DNA of 16,168 nucleotides. Origin: Omnitrophica WOR_2 bacterium RIFCSPHIGHO2_02_FULL_52_10 (lineage in GTDB: Bacteria; Omnitrophota; Gorgyraeia; Zapsychrales; Zapsychraceae). Shown here piece after piece: positions 6,756-13,862 of this stretch (position 1 is the first letter of the stretch; each line of letters opens with the position of its first letter). The stretch lies in assembly GCA_001805655.1 (NCBI GenBank), contig MHGR01000113.1, positions 1-16,168 on the forward strand. The letters are read 5' to 3'. The notes below the pieces were generated by a model. That model was not told the DNA's origin and ran no database searches. It saw only the letters and a program-made list of their open reading frames with translations. The position numbers and the translations under genes were made by a program.

Positions 6756-7934
6756 TTATTGCGGGTCGTAATATTTGAATTGTTGGCCGGCAAAATTACG
6801 CAGGAGATAATGGTCCTTCTCGCGGGAGACGACATAGTTGGGGCCGAGGGGGATTTTTCCGCCGCCGCCCGGGCCGTCGATGACGTAGGTGGGCACCGCA
6901 TAACCGGTGGTGTGGCCGCGCAGTTTTTCCATGATTTCAATGCCGGCGGCGACAGGCGTGCGGAAATGCTTGGAGCCGTGAATCGGATCGCACTGATAGA
7001 TGTAGTACGGCCGGACCCTGATTTTCAGCAGATTATGCATCAGCTGCTTCATGACCATCGGATCATCATTGATGCCTTTCAGCAAAACCGTCTGGCTGCC
7101 CAGGGGGATGCCGCTGTCCGCCAAAAGGTCGCAGGCGAACTTGACGCGCTTGGTGATTTCCTTGGAATGGTTGAAGTGGATGCTCATCCAGATCGGGCTG
7201 TATCTCTTCAGCATGTTCACCAGGTCGGTCGTGACCCGCTGCGGAAGCGTCACCGGGATGCGCGTGCCGATGCGCACAAACTCGACATGCGGGATTTCTT
7301 TAAGCGTCTTTATAATATGCTCCAGAACCCGGTCGCTCATGGTCAACGGGTCGCCGCCGGAAACCAGGACATCACGGATTTGTTTGTGGGAGCGGATATA
7401 TTCAAACGCGGCGTTGTATGTTTCCATGCTCAACGTCCTCTTGCCGTCACCCACCATGCGCGAGCGCGTGCAGTAACGGCAGTACATCGCGCACATTTCG
7501 TTCACCAAAAACAAAACACGGTCGGGATAACGGTGGACGAGACCGTGCACGGGAGAATTTTTGTCCTCGCCGCAGGGATCGGACATCTCTTCCGGCGCGA
7601 TGGTCAATTCATCATCCTGCGGAACGCATTGCAGGCGTATGGGGCAGGCGGGGTTCAAGGGATCCATCAGGCTGGCGAAATACGGCGGGATGGACATGGT
7701 CAATTTTGTTCCGGAACCGTCAATCCCACGCTCTTCTTTGGGCGTCAGCTTGATCAGTTTGGCTAAAACTTCTTTTTTGGTGATGCGGTTGCGTATCTGC
7801 CAGCGCCAATCCTCCCAGTCCAAAGGTGTTGCGTCACTGAAGAAATTGATGACGCGGTTTTCCTGAGCGGTCAGATGGCCGTTCCTCTTGACTATGGTCT
7901 TGGGTTTATTATTGAGGGTATCGAGCGGGTTCAC
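6756..7934 (-). CDS. kamA: Lysine 2,3-aminomutase (radical SAM, PLP)
   Basis: KamA turns L-lysine into L-beta-lysine using a [4Fe-4S] cluster, S-adenosylmethionine and PLP. The 392-residue product has the radical SAM CxxxCxxC motif as CAMYCRYC (Cys148, 152, 155) and the SAM-binding GGDPL (193-197). The PLP lysine is in GPGGGGKIP (Lys360). Asp316 in QCD and Asp353 in VIDGPGG match the two aspartates that hold the substrate's side-chain amine in Clostridium KamA, so lysine rather than glutamate is the likely substrate. It is longer than EpmB, the EF-P-modifying relative, and no epmA is present. The start is a GTG at 7934 that overlaps the upstream ligase stop as GTGA. A strong GGAGGAGG (7949-7942) lies 7 bases upstream. 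No beta-lysine acetyltransferase (AblB) is visible. Confidence 0.92.
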   Translation of the reverse strand: MNPLDTLNNKPKTIVKRNGHLTAQENRVINFFSDATPLDWEDWRWQIRNRITKKEVLAKLIKLTPKEERGIDGSGTKLTMSIPPYFASLMDPLNPACPIRLQCVPQDDELTIAPEEMSDPCGEDKNSPVHGLVHRYPDRVLFLVNEMCAMYCRYCTRSRMVGDGKRTLSMETYNAAFEYIRSHKQIRDVLVSGGDPLTMSDRVLEHIIKTLKEIPHVEFVRIGTRIPVTLPQRVTTDLVNMLKRYSPIWMSIHFNHSKEITKRVKFACDLLADSGIPLGSQTVLLKGINDDPMVMKQLMHNLLKIRVRPYYIYQCDPIHGSKHFRTPVAAGIEIMEKLRGHTTGYAVPTYVIDGPGGGGKIPLGPNYVVSREKDHYLLRNFAGQQFKYYDPQ

Positions 7935-8986
7935 CGTTTAACCTCCTCCAATTTCCCTGTTAATAATGCGTTGGCTTCCGACGCCGGTTCGTCATCGGCC
8001 ATGCCATAACGCTTCAGGGCCAGATGAACGATGTGGTTGACGACTTCGTCGTAACTGGAACCGATCAACTGCGGGAAAATATTGAATACATCCTGCTTGT
8101 CCAGGCTGGGCAGGGGATTGATCTCAAGCACGTAGGGGTTGCCCTGCTCATCGACACGAAAGTCCACGCGGCCGAAATCGCGGCACTCCACGCATTGATA
8201 CACGCGCACGGCAATCTCCTGGATTTTTTTGGCCATCTTTGCCGGTATCTTGGCCGGACAGATGTACCGCAGATTGGTGGCAGCAACCATTTCATGCGAA
8301 AAAAACTGGTCGCCTAAATTGACATTGCCGTCGATGCACACCTGGGCAATCGGCATCGCCTGGGGGTTCTCATTGCCGATGACGGCAACGGTGAATTCCG
8401 TCCCTTTGATAAATTCCTCGACAAGGGCGGGCTGCTTGTAGGTTGTGTTGATGATGCGGACCTGCCGCTCAAGGGAGCGCATGTCCTCCACGCGGGACTG
8501 GTTCGTAATGCCTTTGGACGTCCCTTCATGGCGCGTCTTGACAATCAACGGAAACTTGATATCCTCCATGCCGTCCAGTTCATTGGCGTCTTGCGCGACA
8601 AAAAAACGAGGGGTGGGGATCCCTTCGGCAATAAACAGTTTCTTGGCGACGACTTTATCGAGCGTGACCCCCAGCGTCAGGGCGTCCGAGCCGATAAACG
8701 GAACGCCTTTCAACTCCAAAAGCGCGGGGACCTGTGATTCACGGTTGCGCCCGGCAACGCCCTCGCAGATGTTAAACACGATATCCACATCAAGATCATC
8801 CAATTGCGCAATCAATTTGTGGACATTTCCGATTTTCCTGACCGTGTGACCGCCGCGCTGCAAGGTGCCGATAATCCGCTCAAGCGTTTCCGGTTTGTCG
8901 AATTCGGCATTGATATCCACCGGGTCATCCGCCCCGCGCCGCCAATCCGCTTTTAAGTCGTATGTTATTCCAATAATTTTTCCCAT
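7931..8986 (-). CDS. ATP-grasp ligase of the D-Ala-D-Ala ligase family, divergent
   Basis: The product is an ATP-grasp carboxylate-amine ligase related to Ddl, about 351 residues from the ATG at 8986. A GTG two codons upstream at 8992 is an alternative. Family signs are FNICEG..GRNRESQVPALLE (about 71-91), GSDALTLGVTLDK, the lid loop RHEGTSKG and VEEFIKGTEFTVAV. The metal ligands are in GRVDF (Asp275) and VLEINP (Glu288, Asn290). Two things differ from true Ddl. The N-terminal GGxSxE substrate motif is absent, replaced by a YDLKADWRRGADDP region. The usual SPGMT after the metal site is replaced by LPSLD. A substrate other than D-alanine is therefore likely. The stop overlaps the kamA start, so the two are translationally coupled. 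A terminator hairpin abuts the start codon, with no Shine-Dalgarno between them. Confidence 0.88.
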   Translation of the reverse strand: MGKIIGITYDLKADWRRGADDPVDINAEFDKPETLERIIGTLQRGGHTVRKIGNVHKLIAQLDDLDVDIVFNICEGVAGRNRESQVPALLELKGVPFIGSDALTLGVTLDKVVAKKLFIAEGIPTPRFFVAQDANELDGMEDIKFPLIVKTRHEGTSKGITNQSRVEDMRSLERQVRIINTTYKQPALVEEFIKGTEFTVAVIGNENPQAMPIAQVCIDGNVNLGDQFFSHEMVAATNLRYICPAKIPAKMAKKIQEIAVRVYQCVECRDFGRVDFRVDEQGNPYVLEINPLPSLDKQDVFNIFPQLIGSSYDEVVNHIVHLALKRYGMADDEPASEANALLTGKLEEVKR

Positions 8987-8992
8987 GGGCAC

Positions 8993-9025
8993 AAAAAAAA
9001 GAACCTTATCGCTTGAAAGGTTCTT
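8993..9025 (-). terminator. Intrinsic terminator directly in front of the ATP-grasp gene
   Basis: On the minus strand AAGAACCTT (9025-9017), a 9-base loop and AAGGTTCTT (9007-8999) form a perfect 9-bp stem followed by an unbroken U-run to 8993. The run ends at the alternative GTG (8992) and six bases before the ATG (8986). It may act as an attenuator in the leader or end a separate small RNA. Confidence 0.8.
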
Positions 9026-9142
9026 CTCCTGTCATTTATAATTGTTCAATTTCTGCGACTCTCCTTAACGCGGCCTTCCTCGAAGGTCACTCAACACTTG
9101 CCGGTTTATTCAATCTTTTTCTGACGCATCACTATTCACTGA
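8993..9142 (-). ncRNA. Candidate leader or small RNA of about 150 nt upstream of the ATP-grasp gene
   Basis: A promoter at 9149-9177 and the terminator at 8993-9025 define a transcript of about 150 bases with no convincing ORF. An internal hairpin, CCTTC-GAG-GAAGG, lies at about 9076-9088. I compared it with the T-box, lysine, THF, SAM, glycine and c-di-GMP riboswitch signatures I know and found no match. A riboswitch-like attenuator for the ligase-kamA pair and an independent small RNA are both open. Confidence 0.35.
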
Positions 9143-9148
9143 CTATTT

Positions 9149-9177
9149 TTTTTATCACGCTCGATTCATCATGTCAA
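9149..9177 (-). promoter_or_regulatory. Promoter in front of the ATP-grasp leader
   Basis: On the minus strand a perfect TTGACA (9177-9172) is followed after 17 bases by TAAAAA (9154-9149), which matches the -10 consensus at four of six positions. The transcript would start near 9142 and run through the leader into the terminator at 9025-8993. Confidence 0.6.
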
Positions 9178-9197
9178 GATGTTTCAAGATAAATTTA

Positions 9198-9380
9198 TTC
9201 TTCTTCGCCGAATACCTTGATATTAACAACGGGGATAAGGGCGAAGAAGAACCTCTGCGAAGTTAAAACACGTTAAGTATTTGGCGAAGGGTATTCGGCT
9301 ACGTACTTACTTTCCCTTTAAAAATCCGGAGGAAGTAAGTACGTACCAGTTTCCTCTAAAAAACTGTTAAGGTAAACTGG
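9198..9380. repeat. Cluster of long perfect inverted repeats between mgtE and the ATP-grasp gene
   Basis: This gene-free stretch holds four inverted repeats. TTCTTCTTCGCC (9198-9209) pairs with 9240-9251 over 12 bp. GCCGAATACC (9207-9216) pairs with 9290-9299 over 10 bp. ACGTACTTACTT (9301-9312) pairs with 9333-9344 over 12 bp. CCAGTTT (9346-9352) pairs with 9374-9380. The first two overlap at 9207-9209 and compete. I see no coding sequence and no transposase. The rest of the gap, 9381-9489, shows only weak inverted segments after mgtE. Confidence 0.7.
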
Positions 9381-9489
9381 ACGAAGGAATGAACCTAAGA
9401 TTATCGAGGCGAGGATATTGTTTAATTAATTCTTGTTAAAGCTGCAGTTAGATACCCCACATCAAGGTGAGGAGTGCTGGGTTCATATT

Positions 9490-10854
9490 TTAGCCGAAAA
9501 TCAGCGTTGCAATGCGGAAATATATGCACAGCGAGACAATATCCACGATGCTGGTAATAAACGGGCCGGACATGAGCGCCGGATCCAGCTTAAGCCTTTT
9601 GAACAAAATCGGCAAAAAAGCCCCCAGGGTGGTCGCCAGCGCGACCGTGAGAATCATGGCCAGGCCGATCGTCAAACCGATTTTGGGATCCTGGTCAAGC
9701 CATACCGCCCTCAAGGACACGATGGCCGCCAAAAAAGTCCCGACGATGGCGCCCACACTCAATTCTTTCCTGATGACCAGCCATAAGTCATCCATTTTAA
9801 TGCTCCCGGTGGAGAGCCCACGGATGACAACGGTGGATGACTGCGTCCCGGCGTTCCCGCCCGTGCCCAGCAGCAGCGGGATAAAAAAGCTCAACGCCAC
9901 CACAGTTTTCAAATGGCTCATATTCTGCTCCAATACCCAGGCGGAAATAAAGCCGACAAAGATCAGGATCGACAGCCAGAGCACCCTTTGTTTCGCCATT
10001 TCGAATGAACCGGATTTCATGTAATCGATGTACCCGCCGGCGGCGCCGTATTTATAAATATCTTCCGTCGATTCTTCGACCACGACGTCCACGACGTCAT
10101 CAACCGTGACGATGCCGACCAGTTTGTCCTCGGCGTCCACAATTGGGATGGCGAGAAAGTTATAGTCCGAGAGCCTTTTCGCCACGGCTTCCTTGTCCTC
10201 ATCCACGCGGGCGCTGATGACGTTCTTGTGCATGATGTCGGCGATGAGGCTGCCGGACGGCGCCATCAACAGCTCGCGCAGGGACAAAGAGCCGATCAGT
10301 TTTCTTTCGCTGTCGATAATGTAAATATAATAAATGGTCTCGCTGTCAAAAGCCTGCGCCTTCAGCTTGTCCAGCGCTTCCTTGACCGTAATATCCGGAG
10401 GCAGCGAGGCGTACTGGGTCGTCAGGATCGAGCCGGCCGTCCCTTCCTTATATTCGACCAGCTTCCTGATATCGATCCGCTCGGCGCGGGCGAGCAAGGG
10501 CAGGACTTTCTCGAGCTTTTCGTCATGCAGGAATTTGACGAAGTCGGCGCGTTTATCCGGCGCCATTTCCTCCAGGATGTCCGCCATCCAATCATTCGAG
10601 AAGCAGTCGAAAATTTCTTCCTTGCGCTCATCGGGAAACTGCTCAAACAGCGTGATTCCCGCCGGCGTCCCCAGGGCCTTGATGCATTCCGCGATCTCAT
10701 GGTCCTCCAGATCTTCGCACAACGTAAAAATGTCGTAAGGATGCATGCCATCAAAGACCTCTCTGAGCGTCTGAGAAGCGTTGGGACTGTCAAGGATTTC
10801 CTGGATCTCCGGCGAGACCAGGGAATGCCGTTTTGTCGTCTTTGTTTCGCTCAT
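9490..10854 (-). CDS. mgtE: Magnesium transporter MgtE
   Basis: MgtE is a dimeric Mg2+ channel of the inner membrane, gated by its cytoplasmic domains when Mg2+ binds. The 454-residue product has the full layout. A helical N domain covers about 15-130, with the MgtE-type MADILEEM and EGTAGSIL segments. Paired CBS domains cover about 137-258, with LLMAPSGSLIADIM and IVTVDDVVDVV. Five membrane helices follow from about 291. The signature GTGGNAGTQSS is at 330-340. Asp438 in TSIVDIVSL matches the pore aspartate of Thermus MgtE. The ATG at 10854 has AGGA a few bases upstream. The gene follows nth after 126 bases containing a 13-bp inverted repeat. I do not recognise an M-box riboswitch there. Confidence 0.96.
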   Translation of the reverse strand: MSETKTTKRHSLVSPEIQEILDSPNASQTLREVFDGMHPYDIFTLCEDLEDHEIAECIKALGTPAGITLFEQFPDERKEEIFDCFSNDWMADILEEMAPDKRADFVKFLHDEKLEKVLPLLARAERIDIRKLVEYKEGTAGSILTTQYASLPPDITVKEALDKLKAQAFDSETIYYIYIIDSERKLIGSLSLRELLMAPSGSLIADIMHKNVISARVDEDKEAVAKRLSDYNFLAIPIVDAEDKLVGIVTVDDVVDVVVEESTEDIYKYGAAGGYIDYMKSGSFEMAKQRVLWLSILIFVGFISAWVLEQNMSHLKTVVALSFFIPLLLGTGGNAGTQSSTVVIRGLSTGSIKMDDLWLVIRKELSVGAIVGTFLAAIVSLRAVWLDQDPKIGLTIGLAMILTVALATTLGAFLPILFKRLKLDPALMSGPFITSIVDIVSLCIYFRIATLIFG

Positions 10855-10927
10855 TTTCCTATCCTACAGACCACCGCATTAGTCATGGAACCAGTGCATC
10901 TTTCACAACTCGTTGAAGCGGTGGCAG

Positions 10928-10971
10928 TATTGACGTCCGTCAAGGTTCCATTATCTATACGGACGTCAATA
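10928..10971. repeat. 13-bp inverted repeat between nth and mgtE
   Basis: TATTGACGTCCGT (10928-10940) and ACGGACGTCAATA (10959-10971) are perfectly inverted around an 18-base loop. The element starts just past the nth stop and lies about 75 bases upstream of mgtE. No U-run follows on the minus strand, so termination is doubtful. It could be an operator, an mRNA-stabilising hairpin or a palindromic repeat. Confidence 0.6.
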
Positions 10972-10980
10972 GATACGTTT

Positions 10981-11643
10981 TTACCGGCTCGTCCGCACGT
11001 CTTTCCGGCGGCAATATGGCCTGACGCCGCATTGCGAGCACAGCGGTGATATGGGACGGCAAACATTCTGGCCCCACGTCACTAAAAGGGCGTTGTAATC
11101 CATCCAATGCTTCTTGGGCAACTTATTGCGCAGGGCCTGCTCGGTTTCCTCCGGCGTCTTGGTCGAAACATACCCGAAACGGTTGGAGATGCGGTGGACA
11201 TGCGTATCGACGCACATCGCCGGAATCCCGAACCCCTCGGTTAAGACCAGGTTGGCCGTCTTGCGCCCCACCCCTTTCATCGTCAAAAGGGCGCCCATAT
11301 CATCGGGCACCTTGCCTCCAAACTTCTCCAAAATGTCGCGGCTGATCCCGAGGATATTCCTGGCCTTGGTCCTGTAAAAGCCGACCGGGTAGATCGCTTT
11401 TTCGATCTGGCTGCCCCTAAGCTTTAGCATCGTTGCGGGTGTATTCGCCATTTGAAATAAGCGCTCCGACGCCGGCAATGTCGTTTCGTCTTTTGTCCGC
11501 AGGCTTAAGATGCAGGAGATCAAAACCAGATACGGGCTTTTCCATCGTTTCCCCACGAGCGTCACCGACGGGTCCGGGAGGCCCTTCATCTGCCGGCGAA
11601 TGATTTTAATAACCTGATCGATGTTCTTATTAGTTACGGTCAT
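10981..11643 (-). CDS. nth: Endonuclease III (DNA glycosylase/AP lyase)
   Basis: Nth removes oxidised pyrimidines from DNA and cuts at the abasic site. From the ATG at 11643 the product is 220 residues, the family's normal size. The helix-hairpin-helix is LLTMKGVGRKTANLV, with catalytic Lys128, and Asp146 lies in CVDTHVHRISNRFG. The [4Fe-4S] cluster ligands Cys195, 202, 205 and 211 have the standard 6-2-5 spacing. SLRTKDETT stands where E. coli Nth has SAQATD, a variant I associate with archaeal-type Nth. The frame stays open upstream to a TTG at 11712. Those extra 23 codons (PNTINHSPLTINTL and similar) are translated repeat DNA, so I reject that start, although GGGGAAG precedes it. Confidence 0.95.
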   Translation of the reverse strand: MTVTNKNIDQVIKIIRRQMKGLPDPSVTLVGKRWKSPYLVLISCILSLRTKDETTLPASERLFQMANTPATMLKLRGSQIEKAIYPVGFYRTKARNILGISRDILEKFGGKVPDDMGALLTMKGVGRKTANLVLTEGFGIPAMCVDTHVHRISNRFGYVSTKTPEETEQALRNKLPKKHWMDYNALLVTWGQNVCRPISPLCSQCGVRPYCRRKDVRTSR

Positions 11644-11649
11644 AAGTGT

Positions 11650-11736
11650 GTTAATAGTTAATGGTGAATGGTTAATAGTGTTCGGGTTGGCGCGAATGCT
11701 TTGAATGGGCAAACTTCCCCACCATCAACTATTAAC
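11650..11736. repeat. AT-rich inverted and tandem repeats between nnrE and nth
   Basis: GTTAATAGTTAATGGTG (11650-11666) is inverted at 11720-11736 with one mismatch. Further TTAATAG/CTATTAA units surround both arms (11671-11679, 11731-11750). The right arm supplies the last codons of nnrE, and the left arm would fall inside nth if its upstream TTG start were used. Insertion of a small palindromic element between the two genes is a plausible inference. Confidence 0.6.
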
Positions 11737-12416
11737 TATTTACTATTAACCAATTTCTTAGGAATTCCAATATCAGCCACAATCACTTTCCCGACATGCC
11801 TTGGTCCCTGGTTTTGAAGAAACCCTTTCTTCATACAACTGAAGGTCACGGTCCAATCGGCTTTCACGCATATTCCGTAAACCTTGCCCGTGGTCCCGTC
11901 CAATCCGGAAGGAATATCGACCGCAATGACTTTCTTGGCATGATTGTTAATCAACTCAATCACCCCCCGAAAGGGATCCCTGACTTGACGATTCAAACCA
12001 ACTCCGAAAATGGCATCCACAACCACATCAGCGCCGGCGACATCCCGCAGGAACAACCCGCGAGCCATTCCGATCTCTTTTACCGGGTATTTTAATTTTT
12101 TTAATATTTGATAATTCGCCGCGGCATCCTGCTTGAGGTGCCGGCCTTTGCCGATCAGGTAAACTGCCGTTTCAACACCGGCCTCCAGCAGATGGCGCGC
12201 AGCCACGAACCCATCTCCGGCGTTATTCCCCAAACCGCAAATAATACAAACCCTGGGACGCTCCCTTCCCTTAATATGTCTTTTTACCTCGGCCGCCACC
12301 GCTTTTCCGGCGTTTTCCATCAGCACCAAGGACGGTATGCCAATCCTGTGGATGGCGGTTTTATCCAAATTCTGGATTTGGCGGACAGTCACCGCTTTTT
12401 TAAGCATTGCGTTCAA
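11736..12416 (-). CDS. nnrE: NAD(P)H-hydrate epimerase, stand-alone YjeF N-terminal domain
   Basis: NnrE epimerises damaged R-NAD(P)HX so that the partner dehydratase NnrD can repair it. The 226-residue product has only the epimerase domain. In many bacteria this is fused to the dehydratase, which is absent here. Motifs are SLVLMENAGKAVA (29-41), CGLGNNAGDGFVAARHL (60-76), VVVDAIFGVGLNR and VIAVDIPSGLDGTTG. The TTG at 12416 is chosen because GGGAG lies six bases before it. The ATG at 12407, three codons in, is the alternative. The final VNSK and stop come from AT-rich repeat DNA, so the C-terminus may have been replaced by a repeat insertion. It lies upstream of nth on the same strand. Confidence 0.93.
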   Translation of the reverse strand: MNAMLKKAVTVRQIQNLDKTAIHRIGIPSLVLMENAGKAVAAEVKRHIKGRERPRVCIICGLGNNAGDGFVAARHLLEAGVETAVYLIGKGRHLKQDAAANYQILKKLKYPVKEIGMARGLFLRDVAGADVVVDAIFGVGLNRQVRDPFRGVIELINNHAKKVIAVDIPSGLDGTTGKVYGICVKADWTVTFSCMKKGFLQNQGPRHVGKVIVADIGIPKKLVNSK

Positions 12417-12501
12417 TGAAGACTCCCGACCGCGATGAAGGCTCCCCCTTGCAAGCAGCTGAGTATCTAAATATCGAATTTCTGAATGTTGGGGAGCCCA
12501 T

Positions 12502-12669
12502 TTCTGCGAAGCTCTGCTCCGCTAAAGCTTCGCAGAAGTCCCTCCGAAGCCTTGGCGAAGGAGGACTCATTCTTCTTCGCTCGAATACTTTCGTGTTCGA
12601 GCTTCGAAGGAATTGATTCTGCCCGATAGTAACCCCATCTAAGTCGTATGGCATGAGCGAAGCAGAATC
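12502..12669. repeat. Hairpin block between era and nnrE
   Basis: The spacer 12417-12667 has no credible gene and is packed with palindromes. TTCTGCGAAGCT (12502-12513) pairs perfectly with 12526-12537. CCTCC-GAAG-CCTTGG-CGAA-GGAGG lies at 12541-12564. CTCGAATAC (12580-12588) pairs with GTGTTCGAG (12593-12601) around TTTC. GATTCTGC (12615-12622) pairs with GCAGAATC (12662-12669), and this last arm overlaps the end of era. No U-run suggests an ordinary terminator. Confidence 0.65.
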
Positions 12670-13588
12670 AGCCATACCCGCAATCCTGCAAAAGCGAGAC
12701 ATTATCCCGCCAGCGCTTTTGGGCCTTAACATGACACTCCAGAAAAACCTTGGTCCCCAAAAGCTCCTCCAGCTCCTGGCGGGCTTGGGTACCGGCTTTT
12801 TTCAGGACCTGCCCGCTTTTCCCGATGACGATGCTCTTCTGCGTCTCCCGCTCCACCAGGATCAGGGCCTTGATGTTCATGGTGTTCTTGCGGACCGGCC
12901 GCATGTCCTCGATGATAACGCCCAAATCGTGAGGGACTTCCTGCTTGAGGATCTGAAAAAATTTCTCGCGGATGACATCGGCAATGACCAGTTTCTGCGG
13001 CACGTCGCAAACGATATCGGCCGGATAAAGCAGCGGGCCTTCGGGCAAATGCTCAAACAGGATATCGATCAGCTTTTCGATATTCGTGCCCCTGCTCCCA
13101 GATAACGGCAGAAGGGTGAAATTGGGGATTTCGCCGACTGGCTTCCCTTTCGCCTGCTCCCACAGCGCGATATAGTCGGCCACATTTCTCCCCTTAAGGT
13201 CGATTTTGTTCAAACCGAGGATGACGTGACTGCGCACATTTTTTAACCTGTCGGTGACGATGCGCTCTTCTTCGCCCACCGCGCGGCTCGAATCCACCAA
13301 ATAAATGACGCAGTCAGCGTCCTCAATCGTGCCTGAAGCCGACTGGTTCATGAGTTTATCCAGCCTGTCTTTTCCCAAATGCAGCCCGGGAGTGTCGATG
13401 AAAATAATCTGCCCGCGCTCGTCGTTATAGAGGCCGCGGATCTGGTTGCGGGTCGTCTGCGGGACGCGCGAGACGATGGCGATTTTTTCACCGACAATCT
13501 TGTTTAAAAGGGTGGATTTGCCGACGTTGGGACGGCCGACAATGGAAAACATCCCGCAGCGCTGCTTGGAAACATTATTCTCCGTCAC
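12668..13588 (-). CDS. era: GTPase Era
   Basis: Era is an essential GTPase that binds the 3' end of 16S rRNA and helps 30S assembly. The 306 residues match the family. G1 is GRPNVGKST (18-26), G2 is in PQTTRNQIRG (43-52), G3 is DTPG (65-68), G4 is NKID (127-130) and G5 is in LPLSGSRG. The C-terminal KH domain shows VERETQKSIVIGKSGQVLK and the usual KAQKRWRDN near the end. The start is a GTG at 13588 with AGGAAGG about 10 bases upstream. It lies inside the end of the upstream gene (14-base overlap), which supports translational coupling. An internal ATG at 13552 would cut close to G1 and is less likely. Confidence 0.97.
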   Translation of the reverse strand: MTENNVSKQRCGMFSIVGRPNVGKSTLLNKIVGEKIAIVSRVPQTTRNQIRGLYNDERGQIIFIDTPGLHLGKDRLDKLMNQSASGTIEDADCVIYLVDSSRAVGEEERIVTDRLKNVRSHVILGLNKIDLKGRNVADYIALWEQAKGKPVGEIPNFTLLPLSGSRGTNIEKLIDILFEHLPEGPLLYPADIVCDVPQKLVIADVIREKFFQILKQEVPHDLGVIIEDMRPVRKNTMNIKALILVERETQKSIVIGKSGQVLKKAGTQARQELEELLGTKVFLECHVKAQKRWRDNVSLLQDCGYG

Positions 13589-13862
13589 GGCGCGGGCCCT
13601 TCCTGTATTTCAATGTCGTCACCACAACGCACGTAAACAGCGCGATATTGACATAATTAAACACGCGCCAAACGACATCCGGCGATTGGAATGCCGACGG
13701 CGCCATGAGCAACATGCAAATCCACACCCCCAAAACCCAGCAGAGGCTGAGGTCCTGAGACGAGCGGCGCTGAATAATGCGTAAGATCAGAGGAATGTTA
13801 AAAAAGGGAAGGATGATCGCGGTAATAAAAGCGATTTTGTCGGCCAGGGGCAGGTCTGTCAT
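13575..13862 (-). CDS. Small 3-TM membrane protein, PQ-loop/SemiSWEET-like
   Basis: This 95-residue protein has three predicted membrane helices: about 10-30 (IAFITAIILPFFNIPLIL), 42-58 (VLGVWICMLLMAP) and 63-87 (VWRVFNYVNIALFTCVVV). After helix 1, NIPLILRIIQRRSSQDLSL resembles the PQ-loop pattern of SemiSWEET transporters: a proline in the helix, then basic residues and S-x-D-L-S. SemiSWEETs are dimeric sugar carriers. The proline-glutamine pair itself is not intact here (IPL), so transport function is an inference. The ATG at 13862 overlaps the PfkB stop as ATGA and its own end overlaps era by 14 bases, so all three are one operon. No Shine-Dalgarno is visible and translation probably depends on coupling. 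Confidence 0.82.
   Translation of the reverse strand: MTDLPLADKIAFITAIILPFFNIPLILRIIQRRSSQDLSLCWVLGVWICMLLMAPSAFQSPDVVWRVFNYVNIALFTCVVVTTLKYRKGPRRDGE

Noticed and set aside
6510..7766. Plus-strand open frame of 418 codons
   Set aside because: It lies opposite kamA and the PII gene, whose motifs are unambiguous. Its translation is rich in His, Asp, Val and Ala, as expected for an antisense shadow.
8993..9142. T-box or lysine riboswitch before the ligase-kamA pair
   Set aside because: No T-box sequence and none of the conserved lysine-riboswitch segments I know are present. It is kept only as an unclassified leader.
10228..11049. Plus-strand open frame of 273 codons
   Set aside because: It mirrors mgtE and the end of nth, has no recognisable domain and has no ribosome site tied to a promoter.
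11644..11712. Upstream TTG start extending nth by 23 codons
   Set aside because: The extension encodes repeat-derived residues, and the ATG at 11643 gives the normal family length.
12400..12732. Minus-strand ORF of 110 codons across the nnrE-era spacer
   Set aside because: It is translated palindrome DNA and overlaps both real genes out of frame.
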